Assembly (NCBI RefSeq): GCF_003032475.1
Contig: NZ_CP028369.1
Coordinates: 3,348,001-3,412,000, forward strand
DNA length: 64,000 bases
DNA from: Streptomyces sp. P3
GTDB taxonomy: Bacteria; Actinomycetota; Actinomycetes; Streptomycetales; Streptomycetaceae
Direction of reading: 5' to 3'
Shown in pieces: positions 24,641 to 33,372 of the stretch. Numbering within the stretch: the stretch's first letter is position 1; each line of letters starts with the position of its first letter. The translations under genes were made by a program, and so were the position numbers. The notes beneath the pieces are model-generated. The model did no database searches, was not told the DNA's origin, and saw only the letters and a list, made by a program, of their open reading frames with translations.

Positions 24641-25666
24641 ATGGGCGCCAACGATCCCGACCCCGCCGGTGTGGCCGGCCTCGCCGCCTCCGCGCGGGCG
24701 CTGCTGGTGCGGGAGATCGAGGCGAGCGGTGCGTTCGCCGCAGACCCGCGATGGCGGGAGGCCTTCGCGACGGTGCCGCGCCATCTCTTCGTGCCCTACT
24801 ACTACGTCGCCGGCGCCGGCGGCTATGAGAGGCGCTGGGGCGAGAGTCCCGACCCGCGCACCAGGGAGCGCTGGATGCGCGGCGCGTACGAGGACGTCCC
24901 GCTGGCCACCCGGCTGCGCGACGGCGTGCTGCTCACGTCCAGCAGCCAGCCCTCGCTGATGGCGCTGATGCTGGCCGAGCTGGGGGTCGAGGACGGCGAC
25001 CGGGTCCTGGAGATCGGCGCGGGCACGGGGTACAACGCCGCGCTGCTGTCGTACCGGCTCGGCGAGGAGAACGTCACCACTGTCGACCTGGATCCGGAGA
25101 TCACCGAGTCTGCCCGCCGGCATCTCGCGGACGCCGGGTACCGGCCCGCCGTCGTCACCGGGGACGGGGCGCGGGGGGTCCCCGAACGCGCCCCCTTCGA
25201 CCGGGTCATCGCGACCTGCACGCTGGCGTCGGTCCCGCGCGCCTGGCTCGCCCAGTGCGCCCCCGGGGCCCTGATCCTCGCGCCGCTCGCCACCGGGCTG
25301 ATCGCCCTGACGGTCCGGGACGCCGGACACGCGGAGGGACGGTTCCTGCACACCCCGGCGTACTTCGTGCCGCTGCGCGGGACGGACCGGCCCGACCCGG
25401 AGCCGGTGAACCTCGCGGGGGTGCCGAGCCGGGCCAGGGAGAGCGACCGGTTCCGCTTCCTGCTGACCCTGACCCGGGAGGCCCTCGACCCGCAGGAGGC
25501 GTGCTCCCTCTGGGAGCGCGAGGGAATGCCGGGACGGGAGCGCTACGGAGTCACGGTCGGCGACGGACACGTGTGGGCGTGGCTCGACGATCCGGAGGGA
25601 CCGTACGCATGGCCGCTGCCGGGTTCGTCGGGGCCCGACCCGGTCGAGCGCCGGCCCGGCCTCTAG
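24641..25666 (+). CDS. PCMT-like (protein-isoaspartate-type) methyltransferase
   Basis: 341 residues, longer than the 210-230 of a plain isoaspartyl methyltransferase. PCMT-fold motifs: FATVPRHLFVPYYYV, LTSSSQPSLMALMLAEL, motif I VLEIGAGTGYNAALLSYRLG and post-I VTTVDLDPEI, then RVIATCTLASVPRAWLAQ. The extra C-terminal third (RERYGVTVGDGHVWAWLDDP) is shared, as I recall, with actinobacterial proteins of unknown target. GGAG before the ATG at 24641 favours this start over ATG 24602. No ribosomal peptide precursor was found beside it. Confidence 0.85.
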   Translation: MGANDPDPAGVAGLAASARALLVREIEASGAFAADPRWREAFATVPRHLFVPYYYVAGAGGYERRWGESPDPRTRERWMRGAYEDVPLATRLRDGVLLTSSSQPSLMALMLAELGVEDGDRVLEIGAGTGYNAALLSYRLGEENVTTVDLDPEITESARRHLADAGYRPAVVTGDGARGVPERAPFDRVIATCTLASVPRAWLAQCAPGALILAPLATGLIALTVRDAGHAEGRFLHTPAYFVPLRGTDRPDPEPVNLAGVPSRARESDRFRFLLTLTREALDPQEACSLWEREGMPGRERYGVTVGDGHVWAWLDDPEGPYAWPLPGSSGPDPVERRPGL

Positions 25667-25800
25667 AACGGGCGGAACGGCACGACGACAGGACCCGCAG
25701 AACGGCCCGCGGGACCTGCGGGAGGAGCCAGGACAGGACCAGCAGGACCTACGACAGGGCCGGCGGGACGTCCCGGACCACCGAGCCGTCCGGGACCTGC

Positions 25801-25854
25801 AGAACCGCCAGGACCTGCAGAGCTGCCAAGATCCGCAGAGCTGTCAAGATCCGC
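25801..25854. repeat. Three 18-bp tandem units
   Basis: AGAACCGCCAGGACCTGC (25801), AGAGCTGCCAAGATCCGC (25819), AGAGCTGTCAAGATCCGC (25837). Weaker copies extend to both sides across the 285-base gap between the PCMT-like gene and the FHA gene. Confidence 0.7.
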
Positions 25855-25951
25855 AGGACGTCCGGGGTCTTCAGGGCGTCCGGGACGGCCGAGCCGACCG
25901 GGGCCGGCCGGCCTGTGGTCATCCGGCCCGGCCGGCCGCTGGGAGCCGCTG

Positions 25952-27685
25952 TCAGCCGCGGCGGACGGTGATCGTCGTCCAGGCGCCCACGTGGACCTGG
26001 TCGCCGTCCTGCAGAGGCACCGGGACGAACGGCTGGATCGGCTCCTCCGAGCCGTTGACCGTCGTACCGTTCGTCGAGTTCTGGTCGACGACGGCCCAGC
26101 TGCCGTCGGGCTGCTGGACCAGCACCGCGTGCTGGTGCGAGACGCCCGGGTCCTCCGGCGGCACCGACAGGTCTATGTCGGGGGTCTCGCCGGTGGAATG
26201 GCGGCGGCGGCCGATGGTGATCTGGTTGCCGGTGAGCGTGCGCTGCTGCTCGGGCGAGTACGCGGGCAGGTTCAGGCCCGCGGCCTCGGGACCCGAGCGG
26301 TGCATCATCGCCATGAAGTACGAGCGGTCCGGGCCGATGGTCGCCGTCCAGGTCGCCGGCTGCTGTGGGAACGCGGGGTTGGGCGGGGGCGGGGCCTGGG
26401 TGGCGCCCGTCTGCGGGTAGCCGTAGCCGCCCTGGGGCGCGCCCTGCCTGGGGTCCCCCTGACCGGGGCCCGTGTGCGACGGCGGGGAGATCACCCAGTC
26501 GTCGTCACCGCCGCCGAAGGGCCGGCCGACGGGCTGCTGCCGGCCGGTCTCCTGCGGGTAGCCGGGCGGGGACGGCGGGCCGGACGGCTGGTAGGCCTGC
26601 TGAACCCCGGGGCCTCCGGGGCCGCCCTGGCCGCCGTGACCTTGGGGGCCGCCCTGGCCCGGGAAGCCGGGACCTGCCGTGGGCGTGGGCCCGGGAGAGC
26701 CCGGCCGCGAGGGCTCGCCGCCGAAGCCCGAGGGACCGCCCTCACCAGGGCGGCCCGGGCCGGGCGGACGGCCGCCGGGTCCGGACGGCTCGCGTCCGAA
26801 GGGGTCGCCGGACGGACCGGACGGCTCACGTCCGAAGGGATCGGCGGACTGCCCGCCCTGCTCACGCCGGTAGGGGTCCGAGGGCGGGCCCGAAGGCTGC
26901 CCGAAGGGATCGCCGGCCGGGCCGGGAGGGCGGCCGCCGGGTCCGGAGGGCTCACGACCGAAGGGGTCGCCGCCCGGAGCGGTGGGGGGGCCTCCGAAGG
27001 CACCCGCCGGGGGACCGCCGGCCGGACCGGAGGCACCACCGGGTCTGCCCGGAGCACCGGGGCCGCCGGGGCCGCCCGGCTCGCGTCCGAAGGGTCCGCC
27101 GGCCTGTCCCGCGGGACCGCCCACGCCGCCGGGACCGCTCTGCCGCCCCGACGGGTCGCCGCCGAACGGCGGGCCCGGCGGAATCGGTTCGGCGGGACGG
27201 TTCACCTGCGACGGACGGGAACCCTGGTACTCGAAGGAATCACTGCCTCCGTAGGACGGCGGCGGTGGCTGGAACCGCCCGTCCGGACCCGGGCCACCCG
27301 GACCCGGCCCGCCGGGACCCATGTGACCGGGGCCGCCGGGGCCGCCCGGGCCGGGGGCCGGCGTGCGCGGGGCGGCCGGGGTGTACGAGGTCGCCGTGTT
27401 GGTGAGGAAGTTCCACCGGCACTCCTCGCAGAACGGCGCGCCGCCCTCCCGGGGCGTGCGGCACTGCGGGCAGAGCTCGGGTTCGTGGCCGGGCCCCGAG
27501 GCATGGGGGCGCCCGCCGGGCCGCCCGCCGCCCTGGCCGGGCGGGGGCGGCGGGAAGCCGTAGCCGCCGCCTGCGGCGGGGGGCGGTGGGGGCGGGGGCG
27601 GAGGTACGGCACCGGCCATGCGGTGACCGCAGACCTCGCACCAGTCGTCGGAACCCGACTGGTGTCCGTTCGGGCAGGTCGGCAT
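25952..27685 (-). CDS. FHA-domain protein with zinc ribbon and Gly/Pro-rich linker
   Basis: 577 residues. The N-terminus is a zinc ribbon (MPTCPNGHQSGSDDWCEVCG), with a second CxxC pair in LCPQCRTPREGGAPFCEECR. A 300-residue Gly/Pro-rich linker with repeated FGREPSGPGG-type units follows. The C-terminal FHA domain has ITIGRRRHSTGETPDIDLSV, GVSHQHAVLV and STNGTTVNG, which bind phosphothreonine peptides. Last gene of a seven-gene operon that also encodes a PknG-like kinase and PP2C phosphatase, so it is the likely phospho-reader of that system. The ATG is at 27683-27685. Confidence 0.9.
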   Translation of the reverse strand: MPTCPNGHQSGSDDWCEVCGHRMAGAVPPPPPPPPPAAGGGYGFPPPPPGQGGGRPGGRPHASGPGHEPELCPQCRTPREGGAPFCEECRWNFLTNTATSYTPAAPRTPAPGPGGPGGPGHMGPGGPGPGGPGPDGRFQPPPPSYGGSDSFEYQGSRPSQVNRPAEPIPPGPPFGGDPSGRQSGPGGVGGPAGQAGGPFGREPGGPGGPGAPGRPGGASGPAGGPPAGAFGGPPTAPGGDPFGREPSGPGGRPPGPAGDPFGQPSGPPSDPYRREQGGQSADPFGREPSGPSGDPFGREPSGPGGRPPGPGRPGEGGPSGFGGEPSRPGSPGPTPTAGPGFPGQGGPQGHGGQGGPGGPGVQQAYQPSGPPSPPGYPQETGRQQPVGRPFGGGDDDWVISPPSHTGPGQGDPRQGAPQGGYGYPQTGATQAPPPPNPAFPQQPATWTATIGPDRSYFMAMMHRSGPEAAGLNLPAYSPEQQRTLTGNQITIGRRRHSTGETPDIDLSVPPEDPGVSHQHAVLVQQPDGSWAVVDQNSTNGTTVNGSEEPIQPFVPVPLQDGDQVHVGAWTTITVRRG

Positions 27686-27751
27686 GTCGGCGCGTCCCCC
27701 TCTCTTCTTCGGTGTCCCGGAAGCCTTCGGTGTCCCAGAAGCTCGTTCAGG

Positions 27752-29098
27752 TCACTTCTTTACACGAACAGTCTTTGTGGACCGGGTCTCGAGCGTCATC
27801 TCGTCGGCGTCCGCGACCTTGGCCTTCAGTCGCACAGTACCCGTCGTGGCATCGACCACGTCCACCACCTTCGCAAGCAGTTTCGCAGTATCCGCGTTCC
27901 CCGAGACGCTGGCGAGCTGGACCGCGCGACCCAGTTTGGCCGTCGCTCCGTCCATGTCTCCCGATTTGCGGAGGTCGAGCCCCTGTTGGATGACCTGTGC
28001 CAGTTCGGCCTGGCCGGTGTAGTGGGCGACCTGAGGGTTGATCGACGTGGAGGCGGCCATGTCGTCGGTCCAGACGGCCTTCACGAGCCCCTGTGCGCCC
28101 AGGTTCCGGACACTGCCCCCGGGCTCCGGGATCACCAGCGAGACCCGTGCGGCGAGCATCTCCTGGCCGACGTTCGCCGCCGGGACCTCGACGCACACGT
28201 GGTAGTCACGGGACTCGTCGCCCCAGGAACCGGTGGGGTAGTCGCCCGCGCGCGGGCCCGCCTCCGTGCGGCGTCCGGTCAGCTCCTCGACCGTCGGGGC
28301 GACCTGCTTGACGAACTTGACGGCGGTGCCGACCGGGGTCCAGAGCCGCAGCGCGACGTCCGCGACCTCCTTGCCCATCGCCGTCTCCATCATCTGCGTG
28401 AAGTCGGCGGCGAGGCCGGCCGGGTCGGCGACGATGTCGGCGGTGCCGAGCAGGGCCGACGCGATCCCTGTGACTTCTTTCACTTCCCAGTCGGTGCCCA
28501 CGCCGCGCGCGTCACAGGTGAAACGTCCGGCGCAGTCGTCGAGGGCGGCTTTGAGGTCCTGCGGCGACTCGTGCTCGTTGCGGCCGTCGGTCAGCAGGAT
28601 GCCGTGCCGGATGGCGACGTCCGCCGTGGACAGCAGCCGGTCGGCCAGCCGCAGCCAGGTGCCGATCGCGGTGCCGCCGCCCGCGCTGAGCCGGCGCAGC
28701 GCCTGCTTCGCCTGCGCGCGGGTGGTCGCGTCGGCGACCGCGAGCCGGCCCCCGCCGGGGTAGACCTCCCTGGCGACGTGCGTGCCGTCGATCACCGAGA
28801 AGTGCACCCCGTCGCGCAGGGTGTCGACGGCGGCGGCGGTGGCGTCGCGGGCGTTGCGCATCTTGGTCGGCGGGTAGTCCATCGAGCCGGAGCAGTCCAC
28901 CATGATCGCCACCGCGGCCGACGGGCCCTGGCCCGGCGAGTAGAGGTGCGGCGCGGCCGCCGCGCCGCCCACCGTGCCGCCGCCGGTGGCGGTGACCGTC
29001 ACGATCGCGTTGACCTCGCGGCCGCCCTCCGGCAGGTACTCGTTCTGGTAGACGTCCACCGAGAACTGCGGCACGTTCGACTTCGAGAAATTGGCCAT
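27752..29098 (-). CDS. VWA-domain protein of the PknG operon
   Basis: 448 residues without a signal peptide. The von Willebrand A domain has the MIDAS motif AIMVDCSGSMDYPPTK, then LSAGGGTAIGTWLRLADRLL (the conserved Thr) and HGILLTDGRNEHE. After the VWA domain comes a beta-rich region and a C-terminal helical part with GQAELAQVIQQGLDLRKSGD. VWA proteins with an intact MIDAS bind partners through a metal ion. Its position between phosphatase and FHA gene suggests a cytoplasmic scaffold or kinase substrate. Thr/Ser targets cannot be predicted reliably here. Confidence 0.88.
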   Translation of the reverse strand: MANFSKSNVPQFSVDVYQNEYLPEGGREVNAIVTVTATGGGTVGGAAAAPHLYSPGQGPSAAVAIMVDCSGSMDYPPTKMRNARDATAAAVDTLRDGVHFSVIDGTHVAREVYPGGGRLAVADATTRAQAKQALRRLSAGGGTAIGTWLRLADRLLSTADVAIRHGILLTDGRNEHESPQDLKAALDDCAGRFTCDARGVGTDWEVKEVTGIASALLGTADIVADPAGLAADFTQMMETAMGKEVADVALRLWTPVGTAVKFVKQVAPTVEELTGRRTEAGPRAGDYPTGSWGDESRDYHVCVEVPAANVGQEMLAARVSLVIPEPGGSVRNLGAQGLVKAVWTDDMAASTSINPQVAHYTGQAELAQVIQQGLDLRKSGDMDGATAKLGRAVQLASVSGNADTAKLLAKVVDVVDATTGTVRLKAKVADADEMTLETRSTKTVRVKK

Positions 29099-29269
29099 GT
29101 CTACTCAAATCCCCCTAGGAAACCCCACGTCGGCAGGGCGATGTCTGGGCGCGGACCGGTCCCCTCCGGTCCGCAGGCGTGCTTCCCCGTGGTTGCCGTG
29201 ATCACCGTGAATCCCGGGGTTCGCGTGATGCCCGTGATTCCCGGGTTTTCCGTAGTTCGTTCTGCGGCC

Positions 29270-30670
29270 TCAGGCCGATCCTGCCCCCTGCGCGGGGGCG
29301 GGGAACGGCACGACGGCCACTGTTACGTTGTCGTGGCCCCCGCCGTCCAGGGCGTGGCCGACCAGTACGCGTGCGCTGTGCAGCGGCCGGGCCGAGGCGT
29401 CCGGCGGAACGACGCCCGCCATCTCCTGAGCGGCCTCCGCGTAGTTCCACAGGCCGTCCGTGCACACCACCACCACACCGGGGCGGTCCGGCTTGAAGGA
29501 AGCCGTGTGCGGCTCCAGTTCGTAGGCGTCGGCGCCGAGCCAGCCGGTGATCGCGTGGGCACGCTCGTCGGCGTAGGCCTCGGCCTCGTTCATCAGGCCC
29601 GCGGCGACCATCTGCGCGGCCCACGAGTCGTCCTCGGTGAGGCGGGCCGGCGGTGAACTGCGGTCCGCCGGGACCCAGTAGGCACGGCTGTCGCCGACCC
29701 ACCCGACGACCAGCAGCCCGGCGGTGACCACCGAGCCCACCAGGGTGCAGGCGGGGGCGTTCTGGTGGGGGGCGTGCTCGCGGGCCGTGGCGGGCTCCTC
29801 GGCCAGCGCGTTGACCGCGTGCGAGGCGGCGACGATCGCCTCGTGCATGGCCTGCTGGGGGTGCGTGCCCCGCGGCAGGACGGCCAGCAGTGTCTCCCTC
29901 GCCGCCTTCGACGCGGCGAGGGAGGCGTCGTCCGGGCGGGTGGCGGAGGACACGCCGTCGCAGACGATGGCCACGAGCGCCGGCGAGCCGTCGGGCAGAG
30001 CGGTGCAGCCGAGACCGAAGGCGTCCTCGTTGCGGTGGTGGCGCAGACCGCGGTCGCTGACGGCGGCGATCGGGCCCGACTCCAGTTCCATGTGGTCGCG
30101 TTCGCGCGGCTGGGCATGGCCGCAGTTCTCGCAGTACCCGTCGTCGTCGACCCGGCCCGCACGACAGGCCACGCACACCTTCGCGCTCTCCGCCACCACG
30201 GCGGCCTCGGCCGCGACCCGCGGGTCCGGCGCCTGCAAGGCGTACTCGTCAGGCTCCGCCGCGGGACGGTCGAACCGGACACCGCAGACGTCACCGACCC
30301 CGGGGGCGCCGGAAACACCGGAGCCGGCGAAAGCACCGGAGCCGGCAGAAACACCGGAAACGCCGGGAGCGGTCAGGGTACCCGGAACGCCGGGCGCACC
30401 GGGCGCACCGGGAACGCCCGGAGCCGTAGCGGTCCCGGGGGGCGGTTCCTGGGCCCGCCGGGCCTCCCGTGCCTCATGGACTGCGCCGCCGGTCTCCGGG
30501 GGAGCCGGCAGGGCCGAGCCGTTCATCGTCAGGGTCGGGTGGTCGTCCGGGCTCGGCGGTACGACGGACAGGTCGTATCCGCACGCACCGCAGAAACGGT
30601 CACCCGCGTCGAGCGGCTCCGCGCAGCTCGGACACGTCGGCAGGGCGGCCTGCCGGGGCATCTGCGACAT
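29270..30670 (-). CDS. PP2C-family serine/threonine phosphatase with zinc ribbons
   Basis: 466 residues. The N-terminus has CPSCAEPLDAGDRFCGACG, then a Pro/Gly/Ala-rich linker and a second zinc ribbon (CVACRAGRVDDDGYCENCG). The catalytic domain has SDRGLRHHRNEDAF, VAIVCDGVSSATRP, VGWVGDSRAYWV and VVVCTDGLWNYAE, the metal-binding Asp motifs of PP2C/PPM phosphatases. It needs Mn/Mg and reverses Ser/Thr phosphorylation. It starts three bases beyond the PknG-like stop, so kinase and phosphatase are made together. Confidence 0.92.
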   Translation of the reverse strand: MSQMPRQAALPTCPSCAEPLDAGDRFCGACGYDLSVVPPSPDDHPTLTMNGSALPAPPETGGAVHEAREARRAQEPPPGTATAPGVPGAPGAPGVPGTLTAPGVSGVSAGSGAFAGSGVSGAPGVGDVCGVRFDRPAAEPDEYALQAPDPRVAAEAAVVAESAKVCVACRAGRVDDDGYCENCGHAQPRERDHMELESGPIAAVSDRGLRHHRNEDAFGLGCTALPDGSPALVAIVCDGVSSATRPDDASLAASKAARETLLAVLPRGTHPQQAMHEAIVAASHAVNALAEEPATAREHAPHQNAPACTLVGSVVTAGLLVVGWVGDSRAYWVPADRSSPPARLTEDDSWAAQMVAAGLMNEAEAYADERAHAITGWLGADAYELEPHTASFKPDRPGVVVVCTDGLWNYAEAAQEMAGVVPPDASARPLHSARVLVGHALDGGGHDNVTVAVVPFPAPAQGAGSA

Positions 30671-30673
30671 CAA

Positions 30674-33370
30674 CTACACCCACGTCCGGGGGCGGTAACG
30701 ATTGGCACGTTCCACCAGGTCGACTCTCTCCTCACCGCCGGTCGCCAGCCGGGCCAGCGTGCGGTACGAGCGCTCCAGTCCGAAGCGCAGCCCCCGTTCG
30801 TCCAGTTGACTGCCGAGCAGCACCCGGGCGGCCGGTCCCGCGCCCTGGCCACCGGAGAGTATCCAGTCGAGGGCGCAGCCGAGGACTTCGGCGGACAGTT
30901 GCTCGCGCCGTGTCGGGTCCAGACCGTACGCGTCCAGCGCCTCGACCTGGGCCGCGGCGGCGGTGAGATCCTCCAGGAAGGGTACGTCGGCGGCGGTTGC
31001 GGTCCGCTGCCGGAGCCTCGCGCGCACGGCGGCCACCCGGGCCGCGGTGTAGTGGATGGAGGACTCGGGCACCGACTCCAGCGTCCGTACGGCGCCGGCG
31101 CGGTCGCCGGCCGCGAGTTGCACGCGGGCCAGGCCGAAGGCGGAGCTCACATAGCTCGGGTCGGTCGACCACACCAGCCGGTAGTACTCGGCGGCGTTGT
31201 CCAGCTGCCCCAGCACCTCCGCGCACAGGCCGAGCGCCAGCTTCGGCGTGGTCTCGCCGGGGAAGGCGTCGTAGATCGCGTCGAAGGCCAGCGCGGCGCC
31301 CTCGTGGTCACCGGTGACCAGCGAGGCCATGCCCCGGTACCAGACCACCCGCCAGTCGTCGGGCCGTTCGCCCTCCAGTTTCGACAGTGCCATGAGGGCC
31401 GCCTGGTGGTCGCCGTTCTCCAGCCAGGCGCGGATCTGGCGCAGCCGGGTCTCCACCGACGGCGCCGGCGCGGCCGCGAGAGCCGTGATCAGTTCGGCCG
31501 GCGCGGACGCCAGCAGACCCGCAAGGAAACCCGCGTTGGGGTCGGTGGGGTCGACATGGGGAGCGGGCAGCGCGAGGGCCGCGGCGGGCGCGGGAACGGC
31601 CCGGACGAGACCTGGGGCGACCGGCGTGGCCAGAACGGCGGGCGCGGTCGCACCGCCGGCGCCCGGCAGTGCGCCGCCGGCCGCGACGGGGGACGTGGTG
31701 CCCGCGAGAGCGAGAGCGAGAGCGGGTGCGGGTGCGGCGCCGCCCGGCAGCGCGGAGGGCGAACCGGCCGTCGCGGCGGGAGCGGCGGCGAGGGCGGCCG
31801 TGCGGCCGGCGCCGCCGGCCGGCGCCGTCGCTGAGCGTGCACCTCCGAACAGCCCCCGGGACGTGACGGCGACGCGCGCGCCCAGCCGCGACACCTCCCC
31901 GTCCAGTTTCGGGAACAGCTCGGTGTCCGTGACCTTGACCTCCGGGCCGAACAGCGTCGACAGCGCGGGCCGCGCCCGGCCGCTCTGCAGGGAGACGACC
32001 TCGCGCAGCACGCCCGTCAGCTGCTCCGCCATCTCCTGGGCGGAGGCGAACCTGCGGTCCGGATCGGGGTCGGTGGCGCGGACCAGGAACCGGTAGAAGG
32101 ACTCGTACTGCCGGAAGACCTCGATGTTGTCGGGGTCGGGCAGCGAGTCCACGAAGACGGTCGTGTAGCCCTGGAAGTCGAAGGTCAGGACGGCGAGCGT
32201 GCGGCCCACCGTGTACAGGTCGGAAGCGACCGAGGGGCCGACCTCGGCGACCTCCGGCGCCTGGTAGCCGATGGTGCCGTAGATGGCCGACTCGTCGTCG
32301 TCCATACGTCTGACCGCGCCCATGTCGATCAGCTTGAGCTCGTCCTGGCTCTGGATCGCGTTGTCGACCTTGAAGTCGCAGTACAGCAGGTTGCGGCTGT
32401 GCAGATGACCGAGCGCCTCGAGCGCCTCGATGCCGTACGCGCAGGCCTGCTCGACGGGGAGCGGATCCCGCTTGCCCTGGGGGGTGCGGCGGTCGTTGGC
32501 GATCTCCTTGAGGGACTTGCCGCCGATGTACTCCATGACGATGTAGCCGTCGAGGGAGCCGGTGCGCTGGTCGAGGTGCTCGACGAAGCTGTAGATCCGC
32601 ACGATGCTGGCGTGCTCGATCTCGGCGAGGAAGCGCCGCTCGGAGATCGCCGCGGCCATCGCGTCCTGGTCGCCGGTGTCCAGCAGGCCCTTCAGGACGA
32701 CCCACCGGTCGCCCACCGGGCGGTCGATGGCCAGGTAGATCCAGCCGAGCCCGCCGTGTGCGAGGCAGCCGACGACCTCGTACTGGCCGTGCACGACGTC
32801 GCCGGCCTTCAGCTTCGGCGCGAAGGAGTACGGGTGGCCGCACTTGGTGCAGAAGCCCTCCGTGCGCCCCTCCCGCTCGCCGCGTGAACGGCCCACCGGG
32901 GCACCGCAGTCGGAGCGCGAGCAGAACCGCTTGCGCTCGGGCACCTCGGGGTTGTCCAGCACCATCGAGCGCGGGTCCGGCTTCGGCACCTGCGGCACCA
33001 TGACCAGACCGGCGCCCAGCCGGGCCCGCCCGGAGGAGCTCGACGTCGAGCCGGAACTGCGCACCGACACCGACCGGCCCGTCGACGTGCCGGAGAGCGA
33101 GCGCGACAGCCGCCCGGACACCGAGCGGCGGGACTTCGCCGACTGCGACGTCGTACGCGCGCTGGTACGTGAACTGGAGCTGCCCGAAGAGCCCTTGCCG
33201 CCGGTCACCCCGGTCGGCGGCGAGCCCACCAGGCCTCCCTCGGCGGCGGGGCCCCCGACCGACACGACGGGGGCCAGACCGCAGGTGTCGCAGTACAGCT
33301 CGCCGCCGCCCACGTCCTCGTACGACCCCTCGCAGCCCGGCCGCTGACACGCCTGCCCTGCCTGACTCAT
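30674..33370 (-). CDS. pknG: PknG-like soluble serine/threonine kinase with TPR domain
   Basis: 898 residues. Zinc-binding CxxC groups lie at the N-terminus (CQRPGCEG, LYCDTCG) and again before the kinase (RFCSRSDCGAPVG, GFCTKCGHPYSF), the rubredoxin-like feature of PknG. The kinase domain has CLAHGGLGWIYLAID, lysine in WVVLKGLL, LLYCDFKVDN in the catalytic loop and LIDMGAVRRM in place of DFG. An Ala/Pro linker leads to a C-terminal TPR part (AALMALSKLEGERPDDWRVV). Mycobacterial PknG controls glutamate/TCA flux through GarA-type FHA proteins. The glnX and glnH homologues upstream strengthen the assignment. ATG at 33368-33370. Confidence 0.9.
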   Translation of the reverse strand: MSQAGQACQRPGCEGSYEDVGGGELYCDTCGLAPVVSVGGPAAEGGLVGSPPTGVTGGKGSSGSSSSRTSARTTSQSAKSRRSVSGRLSRSLSGTSTGRSVSVRSSGSTSSSSGRARLGAGLVMVPQVPKPDPRSMVLDNPEVPERKRFCSRSDCGAPVGRSRGEREGRTEGFCTKCGHPYSFAPKLKAGDVVHGQYEVVGCLAHGGLGWIYLAIDRPVGDRWVVLKGLLDTGDQDAMAAAISERRFLAEIEHASIVRIYSFVEHLDQRTGSLDGYIVMEYIGGKSLKEIANDRRTPQGKRDPLPVEQACAYGIEALEALGHLHSRNLLYCDFKVDNAIQSQDELKLIDMGAVRRMDDDESAIYGTIGYQAPEVAEVGPSVASDLYTVGRTLAVLTFDFQGYTTVFVDSLPDPDNIEVFRQYESFYRFLVRATDPDPDRRFASAQEMAEQLTGVLREVVSLQSGRARPALSTLFGPEVKVTDTELFPKLDGEVSRLGARVAVTSRGLFGGARSATAPAGGAGRTAALAAAPAATAGSPSALPGGAAPAPALALALAGTTSPVAAGGALPGAGGATAPAVLATPVAPGLVRAVPAPAAALALPAPHVDPTDPNAGFLAGLLASAPAELITALAAAPAPSVETRLRQIRAWLENGDHQAALMALSKLEGERPDDWRVVWYRGMASLVTGDHEGAALAFDAIYDAFPGETTPKLALGLCAEVLGQLDNAAEYYRLVWSTDPSYVSSAFGLARVQLAAGDRAGAVRTLESVPESSIHYTAARVAAVRARLRQRTATAADVPFLEDLTAAAAQVEALDAYGLDPTRREQLSAEVLGCALDWILSGGQGAGPAARVLLGSQLDERGLRFGLERSYRTLARLATGGEERVDLVERANRYRPRTWV

Positions 33371-33372
33371 GG

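Noticed and set aside
24641..25666. Methyltransferase of a FxLD-type lanthipeptide cluster
   Set aside because: No precursor peptide, dehydratase or cyclase lies nearby; the neighbours are glbO and the signalling operon.
25991..29656. 1221-codon plus-strand open frame
   Set aside because: Antisense to the FHA, VWA and PP2C genes, whose domain motifs are intact on the minus strand. The product is low-complexity with no motif.
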